From positions 620,001 through 684,000 of the forward strand of contig JAVFKD010000004.1 in the NCBI GenBank assembly GCA_036429605.1: a stretch of 64,000 nt of DNA, in the 5' to 3' direction. A program made the position numbers and the translations under genes. Under the pieces are notes generated by a model that worked only from the letters and a program-made list of their open reading frames with translations, ran no database searches and had not been told where the DNA came from. Origin of the DNA: Cladobotryum mycophilum (Eukaryota; Ascomycota; Sordariomycetes; Hypocreales; Hypocreaceae). Shown piece after piece: positions 32,801-45,231 of the stretch (the stretch's first letter is position 1; the number at the start of each line of letters is the position of its first letter).

Positions 32801-34058
32801 ATTCCAGAAGACCACAAGGTGCTCGTTAATGTTGTCACCGGCGGTCCAGTAAGGGAGCTTGACTCGGTCGTCTCAAGCGCAGTGCTTGCGGTAGACGTAC
32901 TGTCGATAGTCTGAGTGCCATTATGGGCAGCTGTTGTCCTGATGACAGTTCCACTAACGATTGATGTTATAGTGATTACTGTCAGGCTCTCAGTGTCACT
33001 GGATTCTGTCTGTGTGGAGACAGTAGAAGAAGATGTTTCCGTCACCGTAGCTGAAGCCGAGACAGTCAGGACAGAAGACGACAGCGTGGTATAGGTTGTG
33101 TCAGACTCCGTCACCGTCACCTGTATGGTGCTTATGGTTACTGTTACTGTACCATTCTGAGCATTGCTCGACGTGGACCCAACTGAAGTCGACGACGAGC
33201 TCCATGATGGAGAGGTAGAACCAGTTGAGGCTTCAGTGGTGAGTGAAGAGGTAAAGGTTGACACTAGTGAAGTCTCTGTCGCAATTGTAGGCAACACAGA
33301 ACTAGAGACAGTATCGGTAGACGACTCAGTAGAAGAGCTCGAGGTCGAGGTCGAGCTACCAGACGTTGCTGACGAGGAGTGAGGCGTGCCAACAGACTCT
33401 GTTGCAGAGCCCGTAGCAGATTCCGTCTCCGTCGGTGAAAACGAATAGTCCTCCGTGCTAGAGTCTGTGGATGAAGTCCCAGTAGAAGAGGATGTGCTCT
33501 GAAAGGGAGAGACGGTAATTGTCCGCGTGGTTTTAATGATGGATGACTCCGTTGTAGATGACTCTCCATTTGAGCTTGACCAATGAGGAGTTCCGGTTGA
33601 GGTCTTTGTCACGGTCGAAGCAGTGCCAGTGGATGATGCTTCGCCAGAAGACGTCTCAGAATCGGTGTGATGGCTTGATGATTTATGGGTGGTCACGGAA
33701 CTAGTCTCGGTCTTGGTCACCACTGTGGGAGCCTCTGTTTCCGATGATGAGTCGGTGGTAGAAGAGTCTTCATCCTAGGTCAGCTTAGCTCTCTCTAGAT
33801 AGAATGGATAGAGCACTCACGAGATCCAGTAGCAGTAGTCGAGGTAGATGTCTCGTCACCATAGGGAGGAGGTGGAGGGTATCCATACTCGGGAGGATCT
33901 CCATACTGAACCGTCCGTGGCTCTAGAATCTTGACTCGAGCTTCAGGATCCGCAACGCCATGCAGATCAACGCCGTGATGGGCAGCGGTAAAGGTAAGAC
34001 CCAACAGGAGCACAACTACTGCCGGCACGAAGCCAGCAGAAAGAGTCGATGCTCTCAT
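29878..34058 (-). CDS. Giant secreted Ser/Thr-rich mucin-like surface protein (one frame break)
   Basis: About 1354 aa. Exons on the minus strand: 33821-34058, 30256-33767, 29878-30191. Signal peptide MRASTLSAGFVPAVVVLLLG, then a short Pro/Tyr-rich N-terminus (PPEYGYPPPPPYGDE). About 1170 residues of Ser/Thr/Val follow, with degenerate repeats built around SGTV-I-T-T and TITSW-NGT, and many N-x-S/T sites. The Pro-rich C-terminus ends HGHDDVEDVDGEE. No GPI signal or membrane helix is seen, so it may be secreted or wall-attached. Heavy O-glycosylation is expected. Intron 1 uses an AAG acceptor. The frame breaks at a C4 run (31781-31784, G4 on the coding strand). One more G joins TITSWGNRPFVVLVHNP and gives a continuous protein; exon lengths sum to one base short of a whole number of codons. 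Candidate adhesin or protective coat protein. The exact family is not recognised. Confidence 0.85.
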
Positions 34059-36570
34059 TGTGGATGGTGTGTGGATGAAAGTCAATAGCTATTGAATCGT
34101 TAGGAACAATATCCTTTCTCCATCGTGCATGAAGTCATCAAACTCACCTTCTCTCAACAGACAATAGAGACAGTTCTAGGGCAACCCAAAAGGTTATTGA
34201 GAAAAGAACAAAACAATAACAAGAATCCTGACGATGCAAAAGACGAAGAGATTTCAACGAGTGTAACTTCGAAGCTTGAATGAAGAAGAATGAAGGAAGA
34301 AAAGTCGATGCCTTTTTGAAAAGGAAGTTGAAGAGAGGAAAAGAAAAAGAGAGAGAGGCAAAGGGGGGAGAGGGAGAGGGAGAGGCAAAAAGCGTGGAGT
34401 GACGCGAAAAGGGGAGAGAGATATACGCGGTCCTAAAAGAAAAGAAAACAGCGCGTATGTTATGTTATGCCCCTAAAGGAAAAGGTGAGAAGAAAGTGAA
34501 AAGAATCTGAGAAAGGAAACAAAAAGAAGGGTGGGAGAAGGTTTAGATTTCATCCACCACGAAAAGATCGGAGGGGACCTCAAGGCAACTCGACCGGGAT
34601 CGGCGTGCTAGGGAGTGGTGGTGGTGATGCAAAACCAAAACCCAAGCTGAAGAGCGAGAACAGAGAAAGATACGTGCTCAACCCGCTCATCAACTCGAAG
34701 CTCCTTTTTCTTTTCTTTCTCTAGGTCAGGACACAAGGAACAATCACCTCATCCCGTTCCAACTGGTATCACCGTTATCCAGCTGCTTCGAGCTGCGTTG
34801 AGCCTTTTCCCTTCCGGCTTCTTCCCTTCCGATGGGATCTTTTGTTTTTCCCTAGATGCAAAAAAGAGATAAGGACAAAAAAAGGGCGAGGGGGACCAGC
34901 AAGCCGTAATATCTAAGCAAAAAAAAAAGCAGAGAGCTCCAACATCTCTCCATTAGGAACTCGTCATATTTGATGGGACCCCGGGATATCTCGCCTGGAG
35001 TTGTTGGACCCGGACATGTTTGTCTATCCAAAATTGCCCCCCTCTCCTCGCACACGCATCCTCGCATAATGACAGGACATCTCGTGTCTCCCCAAAGTCA
35101 GCTCCCCTTGTCCTCGAACCGAACGGGAGCCAAGAAAAAAGAACATCCTCGAGATAAGTTTGCATCCAGGCAGGTTAGGTGGCAAATTGGCTGTTCCAGA
35201 ATCAACGGGGGAATCAAGCAAATCAACAAGCACCCCATATGGTTCACTCTTGGACAAATCCCGAAGATCCTCCCCCTTCATTATAGGACAACGCAGCTTT
35301 GTCTCAACCCCGTCAGCCTCAAATCTCGTCTCGTCTCACTCGGTTCAGAATGCCAGGTACCGCTGTTCAGCAATCAACTGGGCTGTGTCGGAGTAACTTT
35401 ACCCTCGAACGAAGAAAAAAACACTCTGCAAGGCACTGTCTCACGGCGCAACTGTGGTGTTATGTGTATCCAAGTGCAGGATCTGGACATCTTGGGTACC
35501 TTTAGATCTCGGTGTATCCGTATAATGCCACCCATCGTAAAACTCTTGACATGTGTTACCAGAACGGGCAGTGTAAAAAAGTACGTTGCAGTGGGGAAAG
35601 CATTCTCATGTTGATGAAGGTATGACAAGATATATCCCTGTTGTTATCTTGGTAGTCAAGTGTGATTCTGTAGTTAGCCGTCAACAGCCTGGATGTTCCA
35701 AGATCTTGTGCCACCAGTAACTGGCCGAATGCAAGGGGAAACAGCTGGACTCGACCCAAGTTACCTCGCCGTTCATGCTCCTTATCAAGGATTCCCTGTG
35801 TCGCCAATCCACTCCGTCGGGTCACATACCTTCCGTTCCGCATATATGCCGGTCGCTTGTCTCCTGATATAGGCGATGATGGTTTCGCTCAGTCTCTGTG
35901 TGACACCTCAAAGAGCCTACCTGCAGGCGTAGACGAGACCCCGTCCAGGGTTGTTTACTGCTCAAAGCCACTCTAGATCATTCGAATGGGAGCATCTCAG
36001 CTATCAACCCCTGCTCCATGTTTGAGCTTAATTTGATCCACAGCGGGTTCAATGCAAACTTCCAGGGATAGAGTTGACAAACATGCATGATGAGTCCCGA
36101 AGCCGAGATTGGATCTCAAACCGGGCATATGGAGTAAGAGGTTTGCTCGTCGACGATGGCACCTCAAGAGACATAACGTCCAAATGTGTTCAATCCGGGC
36201 AACATTCACGCTGTGTCAGGGCACACCTCTCCCAGTACCTCGAAATTCCATCGTTTCAGATTGTCTCATCCCCTGTAACTCTGCCGCTTGCTTCGATTCT
36301 GTGTTTCCCAACTACGTTACCGTGGGCATGTGTGTGTGGTAGCAAATAACGGCGCAATCTTTTGACGATTCGGGCAGTCATGGTTAGAATTGATGTATTC
36401 GGTAATGTAGGAATTCACTAGATATGCTGAGCAACTGTCAGGAAATAAAGTGACCCCCATAATCTCAGCCAATTGGTCCATCGAAGCATGATGCCTCGCA
36501 CTGCTTGAAGTTGTCCGGTACTACTACCTCGTCTCTGGTTCCATTAAACCGATGGCCTAGTACCTGTCGC
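34059..36570. other. Intergenic region, mucin promoter and leader side (2.5 kb)
   Basis: 34190-34560 is purine-rich on the plus strand, so the mucin transcript would have a CT-rich leader. One long plus-strand frame (34973-35614, about 213 codons) lacks any family feature, and I do not accept it as a gene on this evidence. Nothing else was recognised up to the RRT8-like gene's 3' end. Confidence 0.5.
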
Positions 36571-37845
36571 CTATTGATCCTTGTCGGCCGTTTCGGCTTT
36601 CTGTCTCAGATTTGGTGCAGTCTCGCTGGACATGGCAGAAGTGTGCTCCTCTAGATCAGCAGCCCAGAGAGCAGCGCCAACTAAGTGATCTGTCAGCCAT
36701 TGTCTCCTGCAATAATGTATCGATTTGATGTGTCCTACCAGCATTTGTGTATGTGAAAAACAGTGAAGCGAGTGGGATTAGCTCCAACAGAGTAGCGACG
36801 ATTCCGAAGCTATGAATGTCAGTAATTAAATTTTAATTCATACAATATTGAAAATTCAGCATACGATGTATAAGAGCCAGCATGGGTGCTGACCCATTTT
36901 GCCTTCTGAGAAGAGTTCCAGTTCTTGAGTTGGAAGTACTTGTTGTCTGTTAGCTTCAGGTAGCAACATCAATAGAGCTGAGCTAGCACTTACTCGATCA
37001 TGAGATCCCTTTCCTCTGTTCCGACCTATGGAGTGTTAGTTTCAACTTTCAATTATGGGGGGGCGAGTGTACTAACCCTGGAGGAGAATGAACATGACAG
37101 TTCCAACAACAGGTATAACATTCAACGGCAGATACATGACGTATCGAACCAGGGCAGTGAGGCTAAACTTTTGAAAGGGATTCTTGATGATTTTCCCAAG
37201 TTTCTGCATGGAATCACTGCCCGCGTGAACTTCACGACCCTCCCTAACAATGCCCGTCTGGTTTCGGGAGATGAGCGTGGCGTCAAAGATATCTAGGAGG
37301 GCATCCTGGAGCAGCCACAATCGAGACACCATGCTGATGATGGTGGAGCTCTCGCTGAAGATCAAAAGGACCGTCGTGAAGACCGCCAATGGGCCGTTGA
37401 CGAAGACGAGAACGGCCAGCTGGGGTAGGTAGGCGACAATGAACATACCAACGATGACGGTAAAGGACAGCGTCGCGTAGGGTCCTAGTCGGGAAATGAA
37501 CGGTTTCCAGAGCTCTCGGTGGGAGATGAAGTACAGAATTCCCTATTCATTCTATATATCAGAAACCATGATCCTAGAGCGCGGCAGAGCGACATTACCT
37601 TGATGGGGTACAGGTAAGCACGGCTCTTCATGGCATCGAGGGCCATGTTCCTGGCAATGTCATAATCTTCCTTGCTGGTAGACAACTACAATTAGCGGAG
37701 GTGATGACAAAATTGCAGCAGAGTTGACAGCAACATACATGACATTCTGAGCTCTTTCGCTGACAGAATTGGCAACACGACTTCTCGTCGATTTGTCGCC
37801 ATTTGGTGCCGTGGACGACGACGAGCCCTTGGATGATTCGGCCAT
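36571..37845 (-). CDS. RRT8/EI24-like multi-pass membrane protein
   Basis: 311 aa, resembling the fungal Rrt8/Lds outer-spore-wall and lipid-droplet proteins with an EI24 (CysZ-like) fold; role inferred only. Seven exons on the minus strand: 37739-37845, 37599-37674, 37077-37542, 36994-37025, 36865-36938, 36739-36809, 36571-36680 (936 nt, in frame throughout). The Ser-rich N-terminus is followed by a YDIARNMALDAMKSRAYLYP amphipathic segment, then GILYFISHRELWKPFISRLG, hydrophobic helices (FIVAYLPQLAVLVFVNGPLA; VMYLPLNVIPVVGTVMFILL), and NSSQKAKWVSTHAGSYTSFG across introns 5 and 6. An Ala/Glu-rich tail ends TADKDQ. Exon 4 is only 32 nt. Six introns is exceptional for this window. The consistency of all six joints makes the model strong. 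Confidence 0.87.
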
Positions 37846-39325
37846 TGCGCAGATGATTCTCTTTGATTCGGTCGAGTGATGTCAGTTTGTAAATACGAGG
37901 TCTACCAGGTGAATGCAATTGATGATAATGTTGGCAGAGTTTAGCCTTGAAGTACAAACATTCACATGCAGCATCTTAGAAGGAGCTCTCTCTCTCCCTC
38001 TCTCTCAAGATCATGTCGTCATCGCACGGTCGGTGGCATGTGGGGTCACAACCAACTGGCATGCAATTCAATATTTCCGTCTTCAGCAATCCTCAGAGAC
38101 GACGAGTTGATGATGCAGTACGAATATGGCAGAGCAAACCCGGATTGAGCTAGAACGGTAATGATTTCAAGATTTTTATTACATTTTTGGGTTGTTATGA
38201 TGGCATGACTATCACGCCTCTGGTCAACCCGACGCTGAGGCATCACGCCACAACTGTCCAGCAGCTGCATTCCAATTCTCTACCCTGCAGGATCGCATTC
38301 CGAAAACGGCCTTCACAAAGTAGGCAGACGCACAACGATGACAGAATGTTGAAATACCAATAATCATCATTCATTGGAGATCAAGTGTAAAAATGATCTG
38401 ATGAATGTTGGTACCGTCCGTAACTTGCGATTCCAAGGGGAAACGAAATTTGCAGAATTCTTCCTCCTCTCGAAACATCAGCTTCATAAAAACTGAACAT
38501 CACCAGCCGGTAACAGACATCAACAGCATCACAACGGGAGCAAAAAACCCAGCAACCTCATCATCAGACAACCAAAGAACCGAGGTTCCAAAAATCTAAC
38601 AAAGCATCACCTCAGCGTTACTAAGCGGTAGGACACAGATCTTTTTTTCTTCCACTCTGACATCTCAACTTGAGGCTCCTCCCCCCAGCTATCTTACAAG
38701 CACACCACCTTTGCTTATGTCTTGGCAAGCCCCGACTGTTACCCAAACAAGAAGAAAAAAGATGCAAATGATGTGGTAGGATCTACAAGTAAATGATAAA
38801 CTTGGATGCTGATGCTGGTAATGATACGGCAGCGGAGATGCAAATCTCAAATGCAGGCAGTCATGCAGGGTTGGGTCATCACCCACCAACAGGGTTTTTT
38901 TCTTCTTCAATATGATGTATCAAGAAAAAAATAAAAAATAAAAAATAAGCAATTGCCAATCACTCGATAAAATTACAATTTTTTTTCCCGAGATCCATAG
39001 ATAGATGCATGGCACGGACATATTGACATATTGAGCAAGTGAAGCCATTTTGGGACATGGCTTTGTTCAACTCACCCACTCACGCATCATCCATCACAAG
39101 GCAAGGGTAGGGGTTGAATATTGGAACTTACATCAGCCAGAAAAGAACCCCACCTTTGCCCGTCGCGCCTCTTTCACAATGACGACGCCTGATCCATCAA
39201 AGCCTTAGACTTGCAACCTCAGCTTCCAAGGTTAGAAGAGAGAAAAAGAAACATTGACAATTGATGGTTTTCCTGTGCCGGCTTATCCTCCTCATATAGT
39301 AATCGAAAATCTCAGCCGTCACACA
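37846..39325. other. Divergent intergenic region (1.5 kb)
   Basis: Between the divergent starts of the RRT8-like gene (minus) and the LanC-like gene (plus). Contains a CT run at about 37986-38007. No gene seen. Confidence 0.5.
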
Positions 39326-40565
39326 ATGCCGGACCGATACATTCAAAATAATCTGCCACAGCAATCACCGGGACGTGCACCCCTGGAGTTGATGAAATCC
39401 TCACTAGAGCACATCCTCCATAAGCACCCACCGCAGGCCAAGCATGACAGATCTGCGCAGGGCGGTCTTCTCAAGGGCTTCACCAGCATCGCCTACCTGT
39501 TCTTTCAACTCGCCGCTCTTCACCCAGACGTAACGGTCCGCGGCCATCATCTGCTAACCTGGGCACAGCGCTATCTCAACGGCGATCGGGGCCACCTCAC
39601 CCTCGATGGCAAATGCGGGATAAGCAGCGAAAAGCTCTCGTACGAAGCCCTCAAGGCGTGCATCGGCAGGAAAGAAAGTGACGTGCAAATCTTCCTCGAA
39701 AACGTAACCGCCGTGCTCGGTCTAGATCACTTTGAATCGGAGCTCCTCCAGGGTCGGGCCGGCACCCTGTATCTAATGAGAATGATTCGGCACTGGGTTC
39801 CTGAGAGCACGTTCCTCCTCCAGGGCCCCATAGCTAGGATTTCCGAAAAGATTATAGCGTCCAAGAAGTCTGGCGATGGGCACGGCTGGGAGTGGAGGGG
39901 TTCAGAGTACTTTGGCGCTGCTCATGGTGACATTGGAATCATCACACAGCTCATCTTGACCACCCCGTCGCTCGCGCCAAGATTGGAGAGCCATCTTGAC
40001 ACCCTACTCAATGTCCAGGTGGACGGCAACTGGCCCAGCAGCAGAAGGTCCCTGAAAAGGGGTGACGCTGGAGAGCTTGTCCAGTGGTGCCATGGCGCAC
40101 CAGGCTTCGTCTTCTCCTTGCGCGTTCTCCATGCATTCTTCCCAAATCTCCAGGAGAGGATCGATACTTGCATCGCCAAGGGTCAGGAATTGATTTGGAA
40201 GCGCGGCCTGCTCACCAAAGAGCCAAGCCTCTGTCATGGTATCCTGGGAAATGCCCTGTAAGTCGGAACCTTCCCGAATTCCCACAAAAAGAAACCTTCC
40301 CCCTACATATCCGTTATTTCCTTGTGGTAATCGAAATTGAACGCTCGACAGCGCGCTGCCTCGCGGGCCACTAAGGGAACATTTCCTTGGGCTAGCGACA
40401 GTTGAAGCCATCGAGAAGGCCAAGAGGCTTGACAGGGAAGTATTCGAACCAGCCAATTACGGCCAAGACAAGGCCGTTATCTTCAGCTACCATACCAGCG
40501 CGGCATGGACCTGGGGCGTGTGCGAGCAGGAGACACCGCCCATGATCGTTTACACTGACGTGTAG
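39326..40565 (+). CDS. LanC-like (lanthionine synthetase C-like) protein
   Basis: Fungal member of the LanC/LanCL alpha-toroid family. Animal LanCL proteins bind zinc and glutathione and act on dehydrated residues; the fungal role is not established. Exons 39326-40257 and 40352-40565 (1146 nt, 381 aa; 94-bp intron). I chose ATG 39326 (MPDRYIQNNLPQ): the frame is open upstream but starts at a TTG. LanC landmarks in order: the early repeat GGLLKGFTSIAYLFFQL, the glycine motif LLQGRAGTLYLMR, YFGAAHGDIGI, zinc-ligand pair WCHG (C255, H256) and CHGILGNA (C303, H304). After the intron it continues ALPRGPLREHFLGLAT and ends MIVYTDV. All expected zinc ligands are present, so it is probably functional. 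No lantibiotic-type precursor or LanB/M partner is nearby, which argues against peptide biosynthesis. Confidence 0.93.
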
Positions 40566-40920
40566 TGATTCTCGATGATGGTTGACTTTTTGATGCCCGA
40601 TATCCTCTTATTGATTGCAGCTCTTTGCATTCTCGGCCAAATGGGACCGTGCCGTGCCCTCCCCCAAAAACGTTGGTTTTTCATGCTTTTCATGCACGGC
40701 ATTTGCTTCTCCTAGGATCTTGGTGGTTCGTGCATCGGGATTGTTCCGGCATTTGTAAATACCATGATGATATCGTATGGTGCCTAACACTGAAAAGTCC
40801 AATGATGTCAAAGTGTCGCTCGCCTCTTCGGCTTCTCTTTCAAATACCGTGAAGATAGGGAACGCCCGTCAGCGTCACACCCGGAGGCTCATTGCCGAAG
40901 CGTGTGTGTGTATGTGCGTA

Positions 40921-40940
40921 TGTCTGTCTGTCTGTCTGTC
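40921..40940. repeat. (TGTC)5 repeat
   Basis: Perfect tetranucleotide tandem repeat. Confidence 0.85.
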
Positions 40941-43386
40941 TCTGGCTTTCAAGTTGAGTTAGTCTCCGGTAGTTTTTTTGCCCACCGAGGCTACGGGCTC
41001 ATCCGGTAAAGGTGGGTCGTTTGTCTCGCGGTAGGTCGGATGCCCGGTCCTCGGAGGAGGAATGGAGGACCCACGTCCGCTCACCCGATTAGTCGTTTTG
41101 AGGCTTTCCCAACGGAGATTTTTCGTCGTCTTTTTTTATCTGGCCGCAAAGAGAGAGGGAGGGGTGGGGAGGGGTGAGAAATCTTTGACACCTGTCTGGT
41201 GGTTACACAACATATTTTTTCTTTCTTTTTTAATCAAGGACCGACCGACGTCATTGAAAAAGGTTTCCGAAAAGGAACTAACATGTAGTCCTTCCTTCTA
41301 GAAACTAACGCGAGAGAGAGCGTCAGGAGTTGTGCGTAGTGTTAATAGTTGCATCCTTGCTTTCATTCCAAACGGGATCCAAGGCCGTCCGCGGGATTGG
41401 GATTATATCCATGGCCGCTTCAAGTAAGAATCACCATGGCAAAGGGGAAAAAACTGCGAGACCAACGCGAAACAGAAAAGGGAAAAGGACATATCTTTAG
41501 TTTAATCCTTAATGAAAAAGTCATGAGGGCCCCTTTTTTCCCGTCCTTTTTGTGACTAAGGCAAAAATTGGGGGCTTAAATCCACGGCCCATTGCTCAGC
41601 ATAGCAAAGTCACGAGGTGGTGAGATGGGCCCGCGGAGATTCCGTATTTCCTAAGTCCACTGAGGTGAGCATAGGGCAACAACAGAGTAGGCTAATTGGA
41701 ATCAATCAGTTTACCTAAAAGTAAAACAACTCGAGCTGAGGCAAAAGAGTAAAGCGTCGACGATGAACTACTTCTGATCGGAACCTGTCGGCATGGTGGA
41801 GCAAACTGCGGCGCCCATGGAAACGGTTCTCCTCGGAACCTTTACACCACGTTTTCTTCTTCCTGCGGCTTCGCAGTGTGACTTTGTTTCGTCCTTTCGC
41901 GGCCCGCCCTCCTCCGCCAACGGAATGCCTTGTGAGCCCGCGCCGGGTCTCGGCCGTTATCGATCGTCGATCGAAACGCCGTAAGCGACTATCCTTAAAA
42001 AAGGTGGAGGGGGCGTGTATGACTTGCAAGGCAAAGGCAAGGCAAAGCTAGGAACGGGAAACAATTTATTGTACAACATATATGTAGGTTGTAATATTGA
42101 AAACAGTGAATAAGAAAGGTCTGGATGGACCTGAATAGTGCACGGATTACTCATAGCCGTTGCCGTATGCTTGACCCCACTGAGAATGCAAGACGAGTCG
42201 ACATGCAGCCGTAAATTGATCAATATGAAAACACGGCTTGAAGCCCTGGAGAGTAACTTGCAGACAGAGAATACTGGAGACGGCAAAGGTCAAACACCCC
42301 TTTCCTAATGCATGATGGTAAAAGGCGTAAACACCAAAGAAATGAAAATGCCATGGTCTTTTTCCAAGGAGTTTGCGTCTCCTCGGAACAAGGTCCCATC
42401 GTTCCGAACGAACGCCTGTCAGGTTCGTAGGGCTTCGTATATCCGGGGCGGAAATATTCTATGGGAATAATCGGCACCTCATCGACCTGCCATGGCTAAA
42501 TCGACGAGACAGAACCGCCCGTTTATTGTCTTTTGCTGTTGAAAGCCTGGTCGGGGGCCGATTTCAGCCGCCTACAATCCCTGAGAGGACCCCTTTTGGG
42601 GAAGCCCATCTAAGACACGGGATCGTGGCGGTTCTTGGCCCTACACACACACTTCTCTCTCACACACATACAACATACACGCATTTCCCCTGTAGTGGTT
42701 GCGGTTTTGTGTAAATCCACCACAGCCAAGCAAGGCCAGCACAGCAGCAAACCCACCACGGGCGACTGTTTGCTCTCCGCTTTCTAAGCAGCAGCAGCAG
42801 CACGAGACCCTGAAATAGATTGTGAGAAATCTTCACTTGCAGGAGGTTAACAACCGGATTTTGACCGAATGAAACGCTTCCACCAGGGGGCCAGTTTATG
42901 CGCATCAATTTGACAAGGGTTTACGGCGGTTCCAGCGGTTATATCGGAATTGGTCTTAGCGCGCCTCGAGAGTATGTAGTGGTAGGACATATTTCGGCGC
43001 TCCAAGTGGGATTTTTCTCAGCTGGGTAATTCGGGATTTGTCTCTTCGAAAAAGAAGGCTTCTGGAACGATGCGTGGAAGAACTTGCCCCTGGTTCGGTG
43101 AATGCGGGTGCGGGTCTTGTGGGTGTGTCCCAAATATGCACGGATAACTAATCCTTCATCAGCTTCGATTTAGCTCATGATGGCGGTGGGCACCTGATAA
43201 AATGACATCACCTTTGCGTGAAATTCATCACAAGTGAGGTGAGAGAAAAGGAAACGCGAGGGGAGACAACGATGGCTTCACTGGTCAATCGTAGAGGCCG
43301 TGAGTGGAGTCCCTAATATTACTCATCCCGAGGCTTAACGCCATGCGGCACATGCCTCCTTCAGTCGTCGAGCAAAAAGCCAATCT

Positions 43387-43404
43387 ATCCATCCATCCAT
43401 CCAT
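43387..43404. repeat. (ATCC)n repeat
   Basis: 18-bp tetranucleotide tandem run. Confidence 0.8.
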
Positions 43405-43761
43405 AGCTCGCCAAACTCGCTTTTATTTTTCAAGGTGATCAGCGCGCTTTATTTCCCGTGGGCGAGGGTGGTCGCAGAATGGATGGCCGTTCAACACCCA
43501 CGTTACCAATCAGCGATTACAAATCGGCATAAAATGACCCTTATGGATGGATATCCAAAACGGCTATGGGGTGACCCGCTATAACCATCAGGGCGGGATT
43601 CAAGGTTGCCTGACCGGTAACATTACCGATCAAGCCTTCTCATGTGAAGATCATAAAGAACAGGACTTTCGACTTTCGACTTTGCTGACCACCGTAATGC
43701 TTGTCTGCTTGCTTGCATGACTTCGTATATACGGCGGTAAAATGTCGGTATGCCTTGCTGT

Positions 43762-43787
43762 TGCTGCTGCTGCTGCTGCTGCTGCTG
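43762..43787. repeat. (TGC)n trinucleotide repeat
   Basis: Nearly nine copies. Read on the minus strand it would encode poly-Gln in a 93-codon frame, but nothing else supports a gene. Confidence 0.85.
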
Positions 43788-44684
43788 GAGTACATATAGC
43801 ACACATAGGTACTGATGCTGGTAGTACTCACATACGCGGCCATTTCTGAATCGAGGCAGGCCCAGTATTTGATCAAGGTACATAGCCTTCACCTTGGCAG
43901 CCAAGAGGGCTTATCAGTCTCGTCTACACGCGAGAATCTTGAATAAAGTTAGGGTTGGCCAAGGCCAAGACGGTTTGGTAGCATTGCGACCCGTTTAGCT
44001 GCCCCCCATACTTTCTCCCTCCACCGAGTTACCTAGATAGGGTTGGAGAGCGAATAGCACCAAAGTCAAATGGTCCAGACCAATAGAGTTGCTTGGCATC
44101 TGTATGGTTAACTAAGCGACCTCGCATTGGGATTCTTTTTGGAATGTAACGGCAGGAAGACGAAAAGACCACCAGCAAGGTAGGGCGGTCGCTTTTTGCT
44201 TGGCGGGATTTGTCACTGGATGTGATAGGAGGCTTGTGGGTGACGTGTGTGTGTGAGTGGCTCAAGGTAAAATGACATCAAGGAACAGAGGAATTAAGCA
44301 TGATTCAGGGGCCCATCAAAGGACGAAAGGCGAGTCAAACATGGCGCATTGTCTAGGTAGGCCGTGCAATGTTCGCGATAAGGCAAGCCAGCCAGCCAGC
44401 CCCATGGGAAAAGTGGTGGAAATGGCACTCGGTAGCAAAATGCGAGCAAGTGTGTGAGAGTCAGAATGAAGAGTCAGTGTCAGCAGGATGGAATCATGGA
44501 ATTGCTTTCCGAATGGATAAAGTCAGGACGAAGGAATGAACGAACGAGTCAAATCAGTTGTGGGTAATTGCCGGCTCCTTAGCCATTCGGACTCGGCTTT
44601 GGAGAGGACCGGACCCACTTATTGATTACATATGGGCAAGGCACGTACGTACTTGTACATACGAGATTGAATCCCTCCCCCCCT

Positions 44685-44702
44685 TCTCTCTCTCTCTCTC
44701 TC
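44685..44702. repeat. (TC)9 repeat
   Basis: Perfect 18-bp dinucleotide run. Confidence 0.85.
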
Positions 44703-45231
44703 CCAAAACAATCCCTGGGATGCAACATCAAACATCTGAGCCTTGTTTCTCTTTTGCTAGGCAGCGTTACAGCCAACGGAGCATGTCCGCCCAAAAATTA
44801 CCAACTAGAGAGAGTACCAAGTAGAGTTGGTTCCGACCCAGTAATACAGGACTTCTTCTAACACCAAGGGGGAATGGATACAAGGGGCGTGTGTGAGAGA
44901 GAGTGTGTGGCTGCAACTCCGTGGACAACCAGGGCCTTGAAAAGAAAGTGCCTTGCATGCATTGGACCGCACGCCCATTGGCCAAGCCCTCGAGGTTGCG
45001 AGCCCTTTCGCAGGGCTGGAAATACCAAGCGGGAATCGAAGACGGGAGAGCGACGGTCTTGGGGGCCCTTTGTTATTGTGTGTGACTCGCTGTCTTTGCT
45101 GTTGGTGTTGGGCCTGTCACTGGACACCACCATCACCATCACAACAACAGCAACAGCAACAGCAACAGCACCCAGAACATACGATATGAATGTACACATT
45201 ATTCTCGTCTTCTAAATATAAAATTATGCAG

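Larger units (their letters stand above)
40566..45231. other. Gene-poor region, 4.7 kb, rich in simple repeats
   Basis: No credible gene on either strand. Simple repeats are listed separately. Frames here are short or low-complexity. Confidence 0.5.

Noticed and set aside
31272..32914. Long plus-strand frames opposite the mucin (e.g. 32096-32914, 31272-31799)
   Set aside because: They are antisense shadows: complementing repeated ACN/TCN/GTN codons gives stop-free Val/Asp/Glu-rich frames. The minus-strand gene has signal peptide, introns and glycosylation sites.
34973..35614. 213-codon plus-strand frame
   Set aside because: Long, but with no domain, signal peptide, splice continuity or coding-like composition. 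Chance length is plausible in a 2.5-kb non-coding stretch.
43623..43904. 93-codon frame with poly-Gln
   Set aside because: Explained by the (TGC)n microsatellite; the flanks look non-coding.
40566..45231. Biosynthetic cluster built around the LanC-like gene
   Set aside because: No precursor, dehydratase, protease or transporter gene is near. The neighbours are an RRT8-like protein and non-coding DNA.
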